Of a DNA stretch of 64,000 nucleotides, positions 43,898 to 53,454 are shown in pieces. Each line of letters starts with the position of its first letter. Position 1 is the stretch's first letter. The stretch comes from Planifilum fimeticola (GTDB lineage: Bacteria > Bacillota > Bacilli > Thermoactinomycetales > DSM-44946). The translations under genes were made by a program, and so were the position numbers. The notes below the pieces were generated by a model. The model was not told the DNA's origin, did no database searches, and worked only from the letters and a program-made list of their open reading frames with translations. Location: contig NZ_PVNE01000009.1 in assembly GCF_003001905.1 (NCBI RefSeq), positions 1-64,000 on the forward strand. Reading direction: 5' to 3'.

Positions 43898-45225
43898 AGG
43901 GATGCGCCTCCTTTCCTGCGCGCCCCCTGGAAACCGCTCAGGTAAAGGGAATATTGAATCAGCCGCTTGAGGGAACGCTCTCGGATATCGGGTTCGTCAA
44001 ATTTCATCGGCTTGGCGTTGGCCTCGAAAAACCAGAGTCGGCCGCTCTTTTCGATTCCCATGTCGATCGACATTTCCCCGATGTTCCCTTCCTGGCTCCG
44101 CTCGATCTGGCGGGCGATGCGCAGGGCCGTTTCCTCGATCCGTCGAGTGACTTCCCGGCAGCGGTCTCCAAAGACGGTCTTCAAAACGGATTGCTGGTTT
44201 TCAATGGTGCCGCCCATCGGCACATGGGTGGATATGGCATCCGGCCCCGCCACGCGGATGCCGATGCCCGTGATGCCCCACCTGCCGTTTCCTCCCTTTT
44301 GCAGGAGAATCCGCAGGTCGAAGGGGCGCCCCCGAAAGGTGGCCAAGGGGATGCCCTGCTGCCATACATAGGATCGCTTGCCCGCCACCCTTCGAAGCAA
44401 TTTCAGCAGGTTCGCCATGTCTCTTACCGGAAACCGCTTCTTCTCCTTGAGGGTTTGGAGAACCACCTCATACCCCGAGCTGTTCCGGGCGATGCGGATC
44501 ATTCCGTTGCCGGCCAATCCATCGTTGGGTTTCAGGTAGACCGTCGGAAAACGCTTCAAGATGTGTACCGGCGGTTTGTCGGCATTCCACTTTCCCGTCG
44601 CCGGTACCAGTTCAGCCAGTTCTCCCGATTGTCGGAGGAATTGGTATAGGGTCCATTTGTTGAAAAATCCCGGGTTGAACAGGGGAATCCCCAGGGTCTT
44701 TCCCAGATATTGAAGGGCTTGTTGTTCACTTTTCCGCTGTTCGGCATTTCGCGTGGGAATCCGGTTGTATACCACGTCCGGCAGGGGAAGCGTCGCCGGG
44801 ATGAAAGGATCCCCGGTTTTCAGCGGCCGGTGGATAAAACCGCGTACCGTTGATTTTCCGGGCTGAATGCCGCTGGGGGTGAGCACGAAAATCGTGACCC
44901 CCATTTTTCTCCCCATGCGAATCAGGTCGATGAAATTTTTCCGGTTTCCCCGGAAGGTGCGATTTCCGTCGGATGTCAGGATGGCGATGAAGGGTCCCGC
45001 TTTATAAGTATGAGGCTGGGTTTGCGTGAGCCGGACTGGCAAAAGGGATGCGGACGGTTGAAATCCGCGATGTTGTCTGACCGGAACTTCCACCGTCATG
45101 CGTCCGCCCAGGATCAGTCGAAGTTGTTCCGGCAGTGATTGCTTCACCTGTTGTGGATAGGGAATAAAAGCTGACGGTTTTTTGGACCCTTGTACGGCCA
45201 ACCAGCCCGCGGTGGGATACGTCAC
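43894..45225 (-). CDS. YheC/YheD-family ATP-grasp protein (fourth in array)
   Basis: A 443-residue protein of the YheC/YheD (endospore coat-associated) family. The N-terminal part (to about 140) contains GPFIAILTSDGNRTFRG. The C-terminal ATP-grasp domain has PTVYLKPNDGLAGNGMIRI, RGRPFDLRILLQKGG and the metal-binding IDMGIEKSGRLWFFEANAKP. The GTG at 45225 follows GGGAGGAGG; an earlier TTG would overlap the preceding gene. The 3' end overlaps the acetyltransferase gene. ATP-grasp folds form carboxylate-amine bonds through acyl phosphates, but the substrates of this family are unknown. Confidence 0.88.
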   Translation of the reverse strand: MTYPTAGWLAVQGSKKPSAFIPYPQQVKQSLPEQLRLILGGRMTVEVPVRQHRGFQPSASLLPVRLTQTQPHTYKAGPFIAILTSDGNRTFRGNRKNFIDLIRMGRKMGVTIFVLTPSGIQPGKSTVRGFIHRPLKTGDPFIPATLPLPDVVYNRIPTRNAEQRKSEQQALQYLGKTLGIPLFNPGFFNKWTLYQFLRQSGELAELVPATGKWNADKPPVHILKRFPTVYLKPNDGLAGNGMIRIARNSSGYEVVLQTLKEKKRFPVRDMANLLKLLRRVAGKRSYVWQQGIPLATFRGRPFDLRILLQKGGNGRWGITGIGIRVAGPDAISTHVPMGGTIENQQSVLKTVFGDRCREVTRRIEETALRIARQIERSQEGNIGEMSIDMGIEKSGRLWFFEANAKPMKFDEPDIRERSLKRLIQYSLYLSGFQGARRKGGASL

Positions 45226-45242
45226 GGTGTACCTCCTCCCTG

Positions 45243-46622
45243 TCAAAGGAAATTGGCCAGTTTCAGACTGTATTCGGTGATGTACTTGGCGGATCTCCAG
45301 CCTGCCTGGCGCAGGCTCGGATGGTGGAAGATGTGCCGGCCCGGTTTGGAGTTGACTTCAAACAGCCATACGCGGAGGTCCCGGTCCACCCCGATGTCCA
45401 TGCCCAATTCGCCGAGGGGACCGTTTACTTGATGTTCCAGGGTTTTGGCGATCCGGATGGCGGCGTTGCGTATGTTGCTTTCCACCCTCGGCCCATCCAT
45501 TCCGAACACTTTGCGCAGAAGCTCCGAGGCGGAGAGGAGCGATCCGCCGGTGCGGACGTGAGTGGTGACACTGCCCGGTCCGGCGGCCTTTGCACCGATT
45601 CCGACGATCCGCCATTCCCCGGTGCGGTCCTTGTGCAGGTGAACCCGGAAATCGACCGGACGTCCCTGGTATTTGATCAGGCGGATGCCCTGCTGGACCA
45701 GGTAGCGGTGAATCCGGGATTTTTGATTGCCGAAGGCGTAGCGAATCAGTTTTTCCAGTGAGCGGAACCGGTACAAAATGTTTTTGTCGCCATTCCGAAA
45801 CCGGCAATAGTACCCTCCATTCGGGTCGCGTGTGATTCGAAAGATGCCCAGTCCCAGGCTTCCGCCGCTGGGTTTCAGATAGACCATTCCGTATTTGTCG
45901 ATCATGTGGCGAATGGTTTCGATGGAAGGGGACAGGGAGGTTTCGGGGATCAGGTCATAGGTGTCCGGATGCCTGTAGAGCCGCTCGTGCACCGTCCACT
46001 TGTTGAAAAATCCCTGGTTGAATATCCGCGCATGCCCAAGTCTCGTTAAGCGTTCGCGACATACCTGGACCTGGGGGAGGGATTCGGATTTTCGGTTGGG
46101 CACCCGTTCGTAGATCACATCGGGGAACGGTGCGGTCATTCGAACCCACCCCATGTTTCCCGATTCGTCTTTCCGATAAAACCAGCCGGAAATCGTTCGG
46201 TTGGCCCAATTCACCATCTCCGGGGTAAATACATAGAAAAAGGGTTTTTCCTCCATGCCCGCCAGGATGAATTGGCGAAACAGGGATGATCGGCTGCCGA
46301 AGGGCTGGGATGGCGAACCGGTGAAGCCGGTGGTCAGGATGGCGAGGACCGGACCGAGGCGGAGTTGCCGGTTTGCGAAGGAAGCCCGGGTTTCTCCCAG
46401 ATAGGGAATCGACAGTTGTCGGACGATCGATGGGGGTAGATAAATCACGGGTTCTCGTCCGCGAACCCCTACGACGCGGCTGATCAACGTTTTGTTACCG
46501 AGGCGGATTTTTATGGATTGACCATGGATGCATCCCCACCGGTTCATCAGGAATTTCGAAAGAATGACGGCTTTGGTGGGGGCGTTGGGTACGAGACGAA
46601 TTCTGCAAATGATGGAGTTCAT
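45243..46622 (-). CDS. YheC/YheD-family ATP-grasp protein (third in array)
   Basis: A 459-residue paralogue. After an N-terminal beta domain with LGNKTLISRVVGVRGREPVIY come the family box LGPVLAILTTGFTGSP, the FNQGFFNKWTVHERL segment, MVYLKPSGGSLGLGIFRI (ATP loop), YQGRPVDFRVHLHKD and GMDIGVDRDLRVWLFEVNSKPG. The ATG follows GGGAGGGTAAGGC. It lies 3 bases from the preceding gene and 17 bases from the next. All catalytic-type residues of the ATP-grasp core (Lys of LKP, Asp of DIGVD, Glu-Asn of EVNSKP) are kept, so it should be active. Confidence 0.9.
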   Translation of the reverse strand: MNSIICRIRLVPNAPTKAVILSKFLMNRWGCIHGQSIKIRLGNKTLISRVVGVRGREPVIYLPPSIVRQLSIPYLGETRASFANRQLRLGPVLAILTTGFTGSPSQPFGSRSSLFRQFILAGMEEKPFFYVFTPEMVNWANRTISGWFYRKDESGNMGWVRMTAPFPDVIYERVPNRKSESLPQVQVCRERLTRLGHARIFNQGFFNKWTVHERLYRHPDTYDLIPETSLSPSIETIRHMIDKYGMVYLKPSGGSLGLGIFRITRDPNGGYYCRFRNGDKNILYRFRSLEKLIRYAFGNQKSRIHRYLVQQGIRLIKYQGRPVDFRVHLHKDRTGEWRIVGIGAKAAGPGSVTTHVRTGGSLLSASELLRKVFGMDGPRVESNIRNAAIRIAKTLEHQVNGPLGELGMDIGVDRDLRVWLFEVNSKPGRHIFHHPSLRQAGWRSAKYITEYSLKLANFL

Positions 46623-46625
46623 GCC

Positions 46626-47723
46626 TTACCCTCCCGTTTGCCTGTTGAAAATGGCCTGGGCCACTCGGATCGGAAGCAGGGTCGCCTGTCGGTAGACATC
46701 CTTTTGTCCTGTGAGGAGGAAAACGCTGCGTCCGGGTTTGGAATTGACTTCCAGTATCCATACGCGACCGTCGGCGTCGATGCCCACATCCAGCCCCAAT
46801 TCCAAAAGACGGCCGTGGTGACGCTCGATGTGTGGAGGAACGACTGCCGCGAGCCAGTGGATCTTTTCCATGATGTCCTCTACCTGTTCCCGGCGAAAGT
46901 GGCGGAGAAGAAAGGGAAGCGCCTTCTCCGCCCGGCCACCCCCGTGCAGGTTGGAGGTGAGGCTGTGGGGTTTTCCGGTGCGTATGGCCATTCCGGTGGT
47001 TATCCACTCGCCCCGTTCGTTCTTCTGAATCAGCATGCGCAGATCGTACGGCCTTCCGTCCGGGGTGTTCAATTCAAGGTAGGGTTGCATCACGTAGCGG
47101 GTGGTTGCGACAAAGCGGCTCAACCATTGTTTCAAGGAGGATTCGTCGTCGAAGGTGAGGTGAAAGAACCGGTTTTCCCTGGTCCGACCGTGCACTTGAT
47201 ATCCGTTTCCGCTTTGCTGGATGGCCGCCACTCCCCTGCCGTGGCTACCGCCGTTGGGCTTGATCACGATCTTTCGGTGTTGCCGGAGAAAGGAGAGGGC
47301 CTTGTCGGGGCCTTCCCATTTACGGGTTTCCGGCAGGTGGGGAAGGAGCGAAGCGTTTCGGGACAGGATGAGGTGGGTGTCCCATTTCCCGACGAGTCCC
47401 CGGCCGAGCAGCTGAACGTGGGGATCCTTATCCAGTCGCATGACAAAGGGTTTGTATTCCCTGTATTGGCTGCTGTGGGTGTAAAAGCAGCGGTCGTAGA
47501 CCAGCGTCGGCAGGGGATGCTCACCGGCCACCCACCGGTTTTCTTCCGTTGAGAAGGTCCATCCTTTCACCCGTCGACGGTTCCAGTCCACCTGTTTCGG
47601 GGAAAAGATCAGCAGTCCGACGCCCAGCCGCCTGCCTTCCAGGGCGAGGCGCTTGAAAAAGCCTGCTTCGTGAAAGGGCGGGGACTTGCGAACCGTGCAG
47701 ACGATGATTCCGAGGGTCCTCAT
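46626..47723 (-). CDS. YheC/YheD-family ATP-grasp protein, short form (second in array)
   Basis: A 365-residue paralogue that lacks the N-terminal beta domain of its neighbours and starts at the LGIIVCTVRKS strand. It keeps RKIVIKPNGGSHGRGVAAI, DGRPYDLRMLIQKNE and LDVGIDADGRVWILEVNSKPG, so the ATP-grasp core is complete. The ATG follows GGGAGGAAACGAAT and overlaps the stop of the preceding gene by four bases. The short form may have a different partner or substrate from the three long ones. Confidence 0.88.
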   Translation of the reverse strand: MRTLGIIVCTVRKSPPFHEAGFFKRLALEGRRLGVGLLIFSPKQVDWNRRRVKGWTFSTEENRWVAGEHPLPTLVYDRCFYTHSSQYREYKPFVMRLDKDPHVQLLGRGLVGKWDTHLILSRNASLLPHLPETRKWEGPDKALSFLRQHRKIVIKPNGGSHGRGVAAIQQSGNGYQVHGRTRENRFFHLTFDDESSLKQWLSRFVATTRYVMQPYLELNTPDGRPYDLRMLIQKNERGEWITTGMAIRTGKPHSLTSNLHGGGRAEKALPFLLRHFRREQVEDIMEKIHWLAAVVPPHIERHHGRLLELGLDVGIDADGRVWILEVNSKPGRSVFLLTGQKDVYRQATLLPIRVAQAIFNRQTGG

Positions 47724-49150
47724 ATTCGTTTCCTCCCGGCAACGTTTCGGGGTTGGTTTCGGGGTTGTGGGAACGGACCCCTGATTTGTGCGAAACGGGT
47801 TAAATACAGGGTGTAATCGATGAGGCGGATCACCGAGGGACGCGTGGACAGGGACGGATTGATGACGGTGTCATCGGTTTTGGAGGGTTTTGAATTGATT
47901 TCGAGAAGCCAGACTTTTCCCGCCTTGTCAACGGCCAGATCGATGCCCAACTCGGCGTAATGGCCATCGACCAGCTCTTCAAAGGCGTTGGCCACATCCA
48001 GCGCCGTTGACCGGATTTTGGAGATGGAGGGTCTGGACTGATGGGCATCCAGCTCCTCGATGACGTCGGAGGCTTTCCGCACGGTGCCGCCCCGGGCCAG
48101 GTTGGAGACGATATGCTGATCGTTGGCGATGCGTCCGACGACGGAGGTGATCGCCCAGTTGCCGTGCAGATTTTTTTGAACCAGGACGCGGAAATCGACG
48201 GGACGCCCCCTGGAGGTGACCAGGTGGAGTCCCTGCTGGATCAGGTAGGACGAGCCTTTTACGCGACGGTTCAAGTGGGTGATGACCGTTTCGATCTTTC
48301 TGTACACGCGGGTGGTCGTTCCATTTGCGGTGGCATATTGACAGACGATGAAGCGTCCGGTTTTGATGAGGCGAATGATGCCGGATCCGAGGCTTCCGTT
48401 GGTCGGCTTGAGATAGAGGCTGCCGTGGCGGTTCAACATGGTCCGGATTCGATTGGGATGATAAGGATGGGTTTCCGGGAGCATGTTCTGCATGCGGGGA
48501 TCCCGCATCAGGGTTTCGTGGACCTGCCGCTTATCCAAAAAGGTTGTGTTGAAGACATAGACACCGTGGTGCATGCGCAAAAATCGGAGGATGCTCTGAA
48601 GGCGCGGCTTCCTCTCGATTCGCCGGGATGTGATCCGATTGTAAAGGACATCCGGAAAGGGGAGCTCTCTGGATCGCCACTTTCTGTTATGGAACAGCCA
48701 ACCCTTGCTGGTCCCGCCTTCCGCCATCATTTGCTCCGGCGTAAAAACGGCGACACATACCCCCCGCTCCTGGCCGGTCAGGGAGCATTCCTCCAGAAAG
48801 CGGGTCATGGCGCCGAAAACCGGTTGATTCATGGTTGTTTCGGTGTTGATGAGGATCCCGAGGAGGGGACCGATGCGTAAGCAGTGCGACTGGGAATCGT
48901 AGGATGCGCAAATGGAGAGGTGGTCCGGCAGTTTGAGGGAACGGGCAAGATGGGAGCTGATCCTGATCAAGGGGGATTTTGCCGAATGAATGGCAATCCA
49001 TCCCTTGGCGACTCTCGATCCGAATTTGACCCAGACAGGAAAATGGGAGAGGTTCAGTTTTTCCGCCAGGGTACGGCTCATGACCATGTTGATGCTTTGA
49101 GGAAAAGTGTGGTCGGGTACTACCTGAATTTCACAGCGTGCAATCCCCAT
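47720..49150 (-). CDS. YheC/YheD-family ATP-grasp protein (first in array)
   Basis: A 476-residue paralogue and first gene of the operon. It has the N-terminal beta domain (FPVWVKFGSRVAKGWIAIH), LRIGPLLGILINTET, the FNTTFLDKRQVHETL segment, GSLYLKPTNGSLGSGIIRL, SRGRPVDFRVLVQKN and IDLAVDKAGKVWLLEINSKP. The ATG at 49150 follows GGAGGGGATCCCGA; the frame stays open upstream, but no homology is visible there. In Bacillus, YheC and YheD are spore-coat-associated, so mother-cell expression is likely. The promoter would lie in the 248 bases shared with the divergent ytkL gene. Confidence 0.88.
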   Translation of the reverse strand: MGIARCEIQVVPDHTFPQSINMVMSRTLAEKLNLSHFPVWVKFGSRVAKGWIAIHSAKSPLIRISSHLARSLKLPDHLSICASYDSQSHCLRIGPLLGILINTETTMNQPVFGAMTRFLEECSLTGQERGVCVAVFTPEQMMAEGGTSKGWLFHNRKWRSRELPFPDVLYNRITSRRIERKPRLQSILRFLRMHHGVYVFNTTFLDKRQVHETLMRDPRMQNMLPETHPYHPNRIRTMLNRHGSLYLKPTNGSLGSGIIRLIKTGRFIVCQYATANGTTTRVYRKIETVITHLNRRVKGSSYLIQQGLHLVTSRGRPVDFRVLVQKNLHGNWAITSVVGRIANDQHIVSNLARGGTVRKASDVIEELDAHQSRPSISKIRSTALDVANAFEELVDGHYAELGIDLAVDKAGKVWLLEINSKPSKTDDTVINPSLSTRPSVIRLIDYTLYLTRFAQIRGPFPQPRNQPRNVAGRKRI

Positions 49151-49398
49151 TCGGGATCCCCTCCGGCATGAGCTGACTACTTCATCGTATGTGGGCATGT
49201 ATATTCGGGTGAAAAAAAGGGGCTTGGTTTTAGGAATCGCGGAGGCTGAAGGCGGGAGGATTTTTTTTCGCCGTGTGGTATATGGCATAATGGGGATGTC
49301 GAAAAGCGGATTGAAAGGGCGATGCGGTTGGTCGACGGGCGATGCCGATTCGGAAGGAGCTCTCCTTCAACCTAGATACAGAAGAAAGGAGTTTCAAT

Positions 49399-50088
49399 AT
49401 GAAGATTCACTTTCACGGACACAGCTGTTTCGAAATTCACCATGAAGGCCACCGGCTGATCATTGATCCTTTTTTGCGGGGAAATCCCATGGCGAAGGCG
49501 GATCCCAAGGATATCAAGGTGGACTATGTGCTCCTCACCCACGGCCACAACGATCATGTGGGGGACGCGCTGGAAATCGCCAAGAACAATGATGCCACGG
49601 TGATCGCTCCCTTTGAATTGGCCGAATGGTTGGGTTGGCAGGGGGTGAAGGCCCATCCGTTGCATATCGGCGGAAGCCATGCCTTTCCCTTCGGCCGCGT
49701 GAAACTGACCCAGGCCTTCCACGGCTCCGGCTTTACCGTGGATGACCGGAAGGAGATCATCTATCTGGGGATGCCGGCGGGAATTTTGTTGATGCTGGGG
49801 GACAAGACCGTCTATCATGCCGGTGACACGGGCCTTTTCTCCGACATGAAATTGATCGGGGAACGGCATCCGGTCGATATCGCGATGCTGCCGATCGGCG
49901 ACAACTTCACCATGGGTCCCGAGGACGCCCTGACTGCGGCGGAGTGGGTGAAGGCCAAATGGGTGATCCCCATGCATTACAACACCTTCCCGCTCATTGA
50001 ACAGGATGCGGTCGCCTTTGTCCGGAACCTGGAGGCGAAAGGGATCAAAGGCGTGGTCATGGAGAGCGGCGAAACGAGGGAATGGTAG
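49399..50088 (+). CDS. ytkL: Metal-dependent hydrolase, UPF0173 / YtkL family
   Basis: A 229-residue metallo-beta-lactamase-fold hydrolase. It starts [13 protein letters not shown] and carries [34 protein letters not shown] and [10 protein letters not shown], the metal ligands of the UPF0173 family. The ATG follows AAAGGAGTTTCAAT. Length is normal. The natural substrate is unknown. In Bacillus subtilis the gene lies in the same neighbourhood as ytoI and dnaE, so its position here supports conserved order. It is divergent from the YheC/YheD array. Confidence 0.93.
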   Translation: MKIHFHGHSCFEIHHEGHRLIIDPFLRGNPMAKADPKDIKVDYVLLTHGHNDHVGDALEIAKNNDATVIAPFELAEWLGWQGVKAHPLHIGGSHAFPFGRVKLTQAFHGSGFTVDDRKEIIYLGMPAGILLMLGDKTVYHAGDTGLFSDMKLIGERHPVDIAMLPIGDNFTMGPEDALTAAEWVKAKWVIPMHYNTFPLIEQDAVAFVRNLEAKGIKGVVMESGETREW

Positions 50089-50341
50089 GTAAAAAACGAC
50101 AACGAACTGTAAATACCTTGTAACTTGAGTGTAATACGTATTGCTTACTATATTTACAGGATGAAAACCCCCTTATTTGGAGGCGGCTGGAACTACCGTC
50201 TCTTTTTTTTTGCGAAAAGAAGGGACGGCAGCCGGTCCCACCCGCCGCGAGCAACTGCGATTTTCGCCCAAAAGAAGCCGGGATCTTGGCATAAAGGCCG
50301 GGGCTTGTACGTATGATGGGTACAGAATGGGGGGATCGAGC

Positions 50342-50632
50342 GTGTGGCGGAGTAAGTACGGAATCGCATTGGTGCTGGCCCTGGGCCTGCTGTTCATGGC
50401 GGTTCCCCGGCTGCCGGTGGCACTGGAAGCGGATGCCGATTCCGTTTTCGCTCTTTCGTGGCTGGCCTTGGCTCTTCTGGTGATCGCCGCCAACTGGCGG
50501 ATGGTGCTCCGGGTGGACGAGGAGAGGGAGCGGCGCTCCGAATGGGAAAGGAGGCTTCGCTGGCTGGAGGCCCAGCGCAAGCAGCGGCGCTTCGGAACGG
50601 GGGCGGGACAACGAAGGCGGTTGTTTTCCTGA
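50342..50632 (+). CDS. Small membrane protein of unknown function
   Basis: A 96-residue protein with two hydrophobic helices (IALVLALGLLFMAVPRLPVAL and SVFALSWLALALLVIAANW), followed by a strongly charged tail (DEERERRSEWERRLRWLEAQ) likely to be a cytoplasmic amphipathic or coiled-coil helix. The GTG at 50342 lies seven bases after GGGGGG; an ATG at 50327 is a weaker alternative. No family is recognised. It sits between ytkL and ytoI on the same strand. Confidence 0.65.
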   Translation: MWRSKYGIALVLALGLLFMAVPRLPVALEADADSVFALSWLALALLVIAANWRMVLRVDEERERRSEWERRLRWLEAQRKQRRFGTGAGQRRRLFS

Positions 50633-50727
50633 GGGGCGCACTCGCCCGCCATGTCTGCTTCAGCCGGACAAGCGGAGGGTTCGGGAGGATTGTATCATCC
50701 TTTTCCGATTTACTGTATCAAAGTTTG

Positions 50728-50760
50728 TAGGGGGCTTGAGGGAAACCCCCTATTTATTTT
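50728..50760 (+). terminator. Terminator-like hairpin before ytoI
   Basis: TAGGGGG at 50728-50734 pairs with CCCCCTA at 50746-50752, followed by TTTATTTT. It would end transcription from the small membrane protein gene. Confidence 0.65.
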
Positions 50761-50827
50761 GTTTTTGGACTGTGTTGTATAATGATTGTAACAGGGTTTT
50801 ATCGTTGAAAGGAAAGAAGGGATGCGA

Positions 50828-52141
50828 ATGCCCACGAAGCACGAACAGATTCTCCGGTATATTGAACAGCTCGACGTGGGTGAGAAGATTTCCGTCCGCA
50901 CCATCGCCCGCGAGCTGGGGGTGAGCGAAGGGACCGCGTACCGGGCGATCAAGGAAGCGGAAAACCAAGGGCTGGTCAATACCGTGGAACGGGTGGGAAC
51001 GGTTCGCGTTGAGCGGAAACGGCGTTCCAACATCGAGCGGCTCACCTTCGCCGAAGTGGTCAACATCGTGGACGGTCACGTGCTGGGGGGACGGGCCGGG
51101 CTTCACAAGACCCTCAACAAGTTTGTCATCGGCGCCATGAAGCTGGAGGCGATGATGCGCTATGTGGAACCGGGAAACCTGTTGATCGTCGGAAACCGGT
51201 ATAACGTGCACCGCATCTCGCTTCAACGGGGGGCGGCCGTCTTGATCACCGGCGGTTTTGACACGACGGAAGAAGTGAAAGCGCTTGCAGACGAACTGGA
51301 GCTTCCGGTGATTTCCTGCAGCTATGACACCTTCACGGTGGCGTCCATGATCAACCGGGCGATCTACGACCGTCTGATCAAAAAGGAGATTCTGCTGGTG
51401 GAAGACGTGATCGCGCGGGATCACAAGCCGGTCTATCTGAAAGTGGATGATCCGGTCGCCCGTTTTCACGAGAAGGTGAAGGAGACGGGCCACAGCCGCT
51501 ATCCCGTGGTGGACGACGGCGGGAAGGTGCAGGGAATGGTGACGGCGAAGGATGTGGTGGGTCACGACTCGACGGAACGGATCGAGCGGGTGATGACCCG
51601 GAATCCGATCACGGTGACTCCGAAAACCTCCCTGGCGTCCGCCGCCCACGAAATGGTGTGGGAAGGAATCGAATTGCTCCCGGTGGTGAATGATCAGCGG
51701 CGCCTCCTCGGGGTGATCAGCAGGCAAGATGTGATCAAGTCGCTGCAGTATATGCAGAAGCAGCCGCAGGTGGGGGAAACGATCAACGACATTATTTTCC
51801 GGGGCTTTGAAGAGGTCCGGGAAAAGAACGGCACCCTCGTCTTTCGCGGAAAGGTGACGCCGCAAATGAGCGATTCCCTCGGAACCCTCAGCATCGGCGT
51901 GTTGACCGGTCTGATGACGGAGGCGGCGATCCGGATCCTCCGGCGGCATCGGAGGGGGGATCTGGTCACCGAGAACCTGACCATCTATTCCCTGAAGCCG
52001 GTGCAGCTGGAGAGCGAAGTGGAATTGATCCCCCGGGTTTTGGAAATGGGGCGGAAATCGGCCAAATTGGAACTGGAAGTGTTTCACGACGGCAACCTGG
52101 TGTCCAAGGCCATGCTGACGGCGCAGATGATCGAGCGGTAA
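50828..52141 (+). CDS. ytoI: YtoI-like CBS/DRTGG/hotdog regulator
   Basis: A 437-residue multidomain protein: an N-terminal helix-turn-helix (SVRTIARELGVSEGTAYRAIKE), a DRTGG domain at about 70-180, two CBS domains at about 185-310 (SRYPVVDDGGKVQGMVTAKDVVG and LLPVVNDQRRLLGVISRQDV), and a C-terminal hotdog thioesterase-like domain (FRGKVTPQMSDSLGTLSIGVL). This is the exact architecture of Bacillus YtoI. The ATG at 50828 was chosen over one at 50822 for its spacing from AAGAAGGG. A TATAAT at 50778-50783 is a likely -10. CBS pairs usually bind adenine nucleotides, so it may sense one. Confidence 0.93.
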   Translation: MPTKHEQILRYIEQLDVGEKISVRTIARELGVSEGTAYRAIKEAENQGLVNTVERVGTVRVERKRRSNIERLTFAEVVNIVDGHVLGGRAGLHKTLNKFVIGAMKLEAMMRYVEPGNLLIVGNRYNVHRISLQRGAAVLITGGFDTTEEVKALADELELPVISCSYDTFTVASMINRAIYDRLIKKEILLVEDVIARDHKPVYLKVDDPVARFHEKVKETGHSRYPVVDDGGKVQGMVTAKDVVGHDSTERIERVMTRNPITVTPKTSLASAAHEMVWEGIELLPVVNDQRRLLGVISRQDVIKSLQYMQKQPQVGETINDIIFRGFEEVREKNGTLVFRGKVTPQMSDSLGTLSIGVLTGLMTEAAIRILRRHRRGDLVTENLTIYSLKPVQLESEVELIPRVLEMGRKSAKLELEVFHDGNLVSKAMLTAQMIER

Positions 52142-52161
52142 AGTACAGGGGATGAACGAGC

Positions 52162-53004
52162 GTGGACCCGGTGCAAAAGATTTTGGATGATGTGACGCGA
52201 AAGCTGGAAGGGCTTCCCGGGGTCGTGGGAGTGGTGCTGGGAGGTTCCCGGGCAAAGGGGACTCACCGGCCCGATTCCGACATCGATATCGGGATCTATT
52301 ACGACGAAAGCAAAGGCTTCGAGGTACGGTCCGTGGAGGAGATCGCGACGGAGCTGGATGATGAGCACCGAACCGAACTGATCACGCCCCTGGGGGCATG
52401 GGGACCTTGGGTCAATGGCGGCGGCTGGCTCGTCATCGGTGGATATCACGTGGACTTTTTGTTTCGCGACGTGAGACGGGTTGCTCGGGTGATCGACGAT
52501 TGCGCGAAAGGAATCGTCACGGCGGATTATCAGACCGGGCATCCCCACGCCTATTTGAACCTGATGTATATGGGCGAAGTGGACCTGTGCAGGGTGCTGG
52601 CCGATCCGGAGGGGCGGATTGCGGAGCTGAAGGCCAAAACCCGGCCGTACCCGGAAGCCTTGCAGGTGGTCGTCATCGGCCGGTTTCTGTTCGAAGCGTC
52701 CTTTTCGCTGGTGCATGCCGAGGCCCATCGAGGAAACGATGATCTCTCCTATGTGGCAGGGTGCTGCTTCCGCACCGTGGCCTCTTTGAATCACGTCCTG
52801 TTTGCCAAGAACGAGGAATATTGCATCAACGAGAAAAAGGCGGTGGCGATGGCGGCCCGATTCCCTCTCAAGCCGGAACATTACAAGGAACGGGTCGATC
52901 AGGTGTTTACAAAGCTGTCTTCAAAGGACAGCCGGAGTACGGAGGAGGCTGTCGCCACGCTTCGGCAGCTCATATCCGAGACGGAGGAATTGGTCCGGCG
53001 CTAG
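52162..53004 (+). CDS. Nucleotidyltransferase-domain protein
   Basis: A 280-residue protein with a pol-beta-type nucleotidyltransferase core, LGGSRAKGTHRPDSDIDIGIYY, where the glycine-serine pair and two aspartates fit the family; a third aspartate is expected in YHVDFLFRDV. The helical C-terminal half (KTRPYPEALQ; ASLNHVLFAKNEEYCINEKKA) resembles DUF4037/kanamycin nucleotidyltransferase-like folds. The GTG start lies 20 bases after ytoI behind a weak GGGGATGAACGAGC. Its substrate could be a small molecule, RNA or protein; no antitoxin-like partner is adjacent. It is not part of the usual ytoI neighbourhood. Confidence 0.8.
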   Translation: MDPVQKILDDVTRKLEGLPGVVGVVLGGSRAKGTHRPDSDIDIGIYYDESKGFEVRSVEEIATELDDEHRTELITPLGAWGPWVNGGGWLVIGGYHVDFLFRDVRRVARVIDDCAKGIVTADYQTGHPHAYLNLMYMGEVDLCRVLADPEGRIAELKAKTRPYPEALQVVVIGRFLFEASFSLVHAEAHRGNDDLSYVAGCCFRTVASLNHVLFAKNEEYCINEKKAVAMAARFPLKPEHYKERVDQVFTKLSSKDSRSTEEAVATLRQLISETEELVRR

Positions 53005-53048
53005 AGGGAGCGGACCGATTCCGCACAAAAAAGCCATACGTTCAACGG

Positions 53049-53077
53049 CGCATGAAGTTCATCTTCATGCGTTTTTT
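53049..53077 (+). terminator. Terminator after the nucleotidyltransferase gene
   Basis: CGCATGAAG at 53049-53057 and CTTCATGCG at 53063-53071 form a perfect stem around TTCAT, followed by TTTTTT. Confidence 0.93.
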
Positions 53078-53254
53078 GGTGCATTCATTTCCAGCTGATG
53101 TTTAAAACCACCCATCGTGAAGAGGTGCTGCCACCGGGGATGACCCCGTCCATCGGGTTTTGTCGTTCCTTTTATATCTAAACGCTCGTTTTCGAGGGGC
53201 GTGATTTTTTCGGGATTTTCCGCCGGCCACCCGCGCTCCGGGCGGTTTGCTATA

Positions 53255-53270
53255 TGTGATTTTTATCACG
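53255..53270. promoter_or_regulatory. FNR/CRP-like box 1 of the nos operon
   Basis: TGTGA-TTTTTA-TCACG matches the TGTGA-N6-TCACA palindrome in 9 of 10 positions. It is the most distal of three boxes in the 612-base region before the nos genes. Confidence 0.6.
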
Positions 53271-53339
53271 AAACACCCCTTTTTAAATATGAAGGATCAA
53301 TAATTTGCCCTTATACGGGCAAAAAACGTACAAACAATT

Positions 53340-53355
53340 TGTGTTCTGAATCACA
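53340..53355. promoter_or_regulatory. FNR/CRP-like box 2 of the nos operon
   Basis: TGTGT-TCTGAA-TCACA matches in 9 of 10 positions. It lies in the AT-rich region between the distal and proximal boxes, with no clear -10 at activating distance. Confidence 0.55.
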
Positions 53356-53454
53356 ATTATGCTGATTCGGTTTTGATTTCATTAAGGTGGAGCGAGAAGA
53401 AATGAATGGATGGCGCTCGCGCTCCACAGAAAATACATAACTGTCGGCATTTAG

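Noticed and set aside
49190-49215. CATACGAT on the minus strand considered as a sigma-E or sigma-K -10 for the YheC/YheD array
   Set aside because: No -35 element was found at the correct distance, so it was not called as a promoter.
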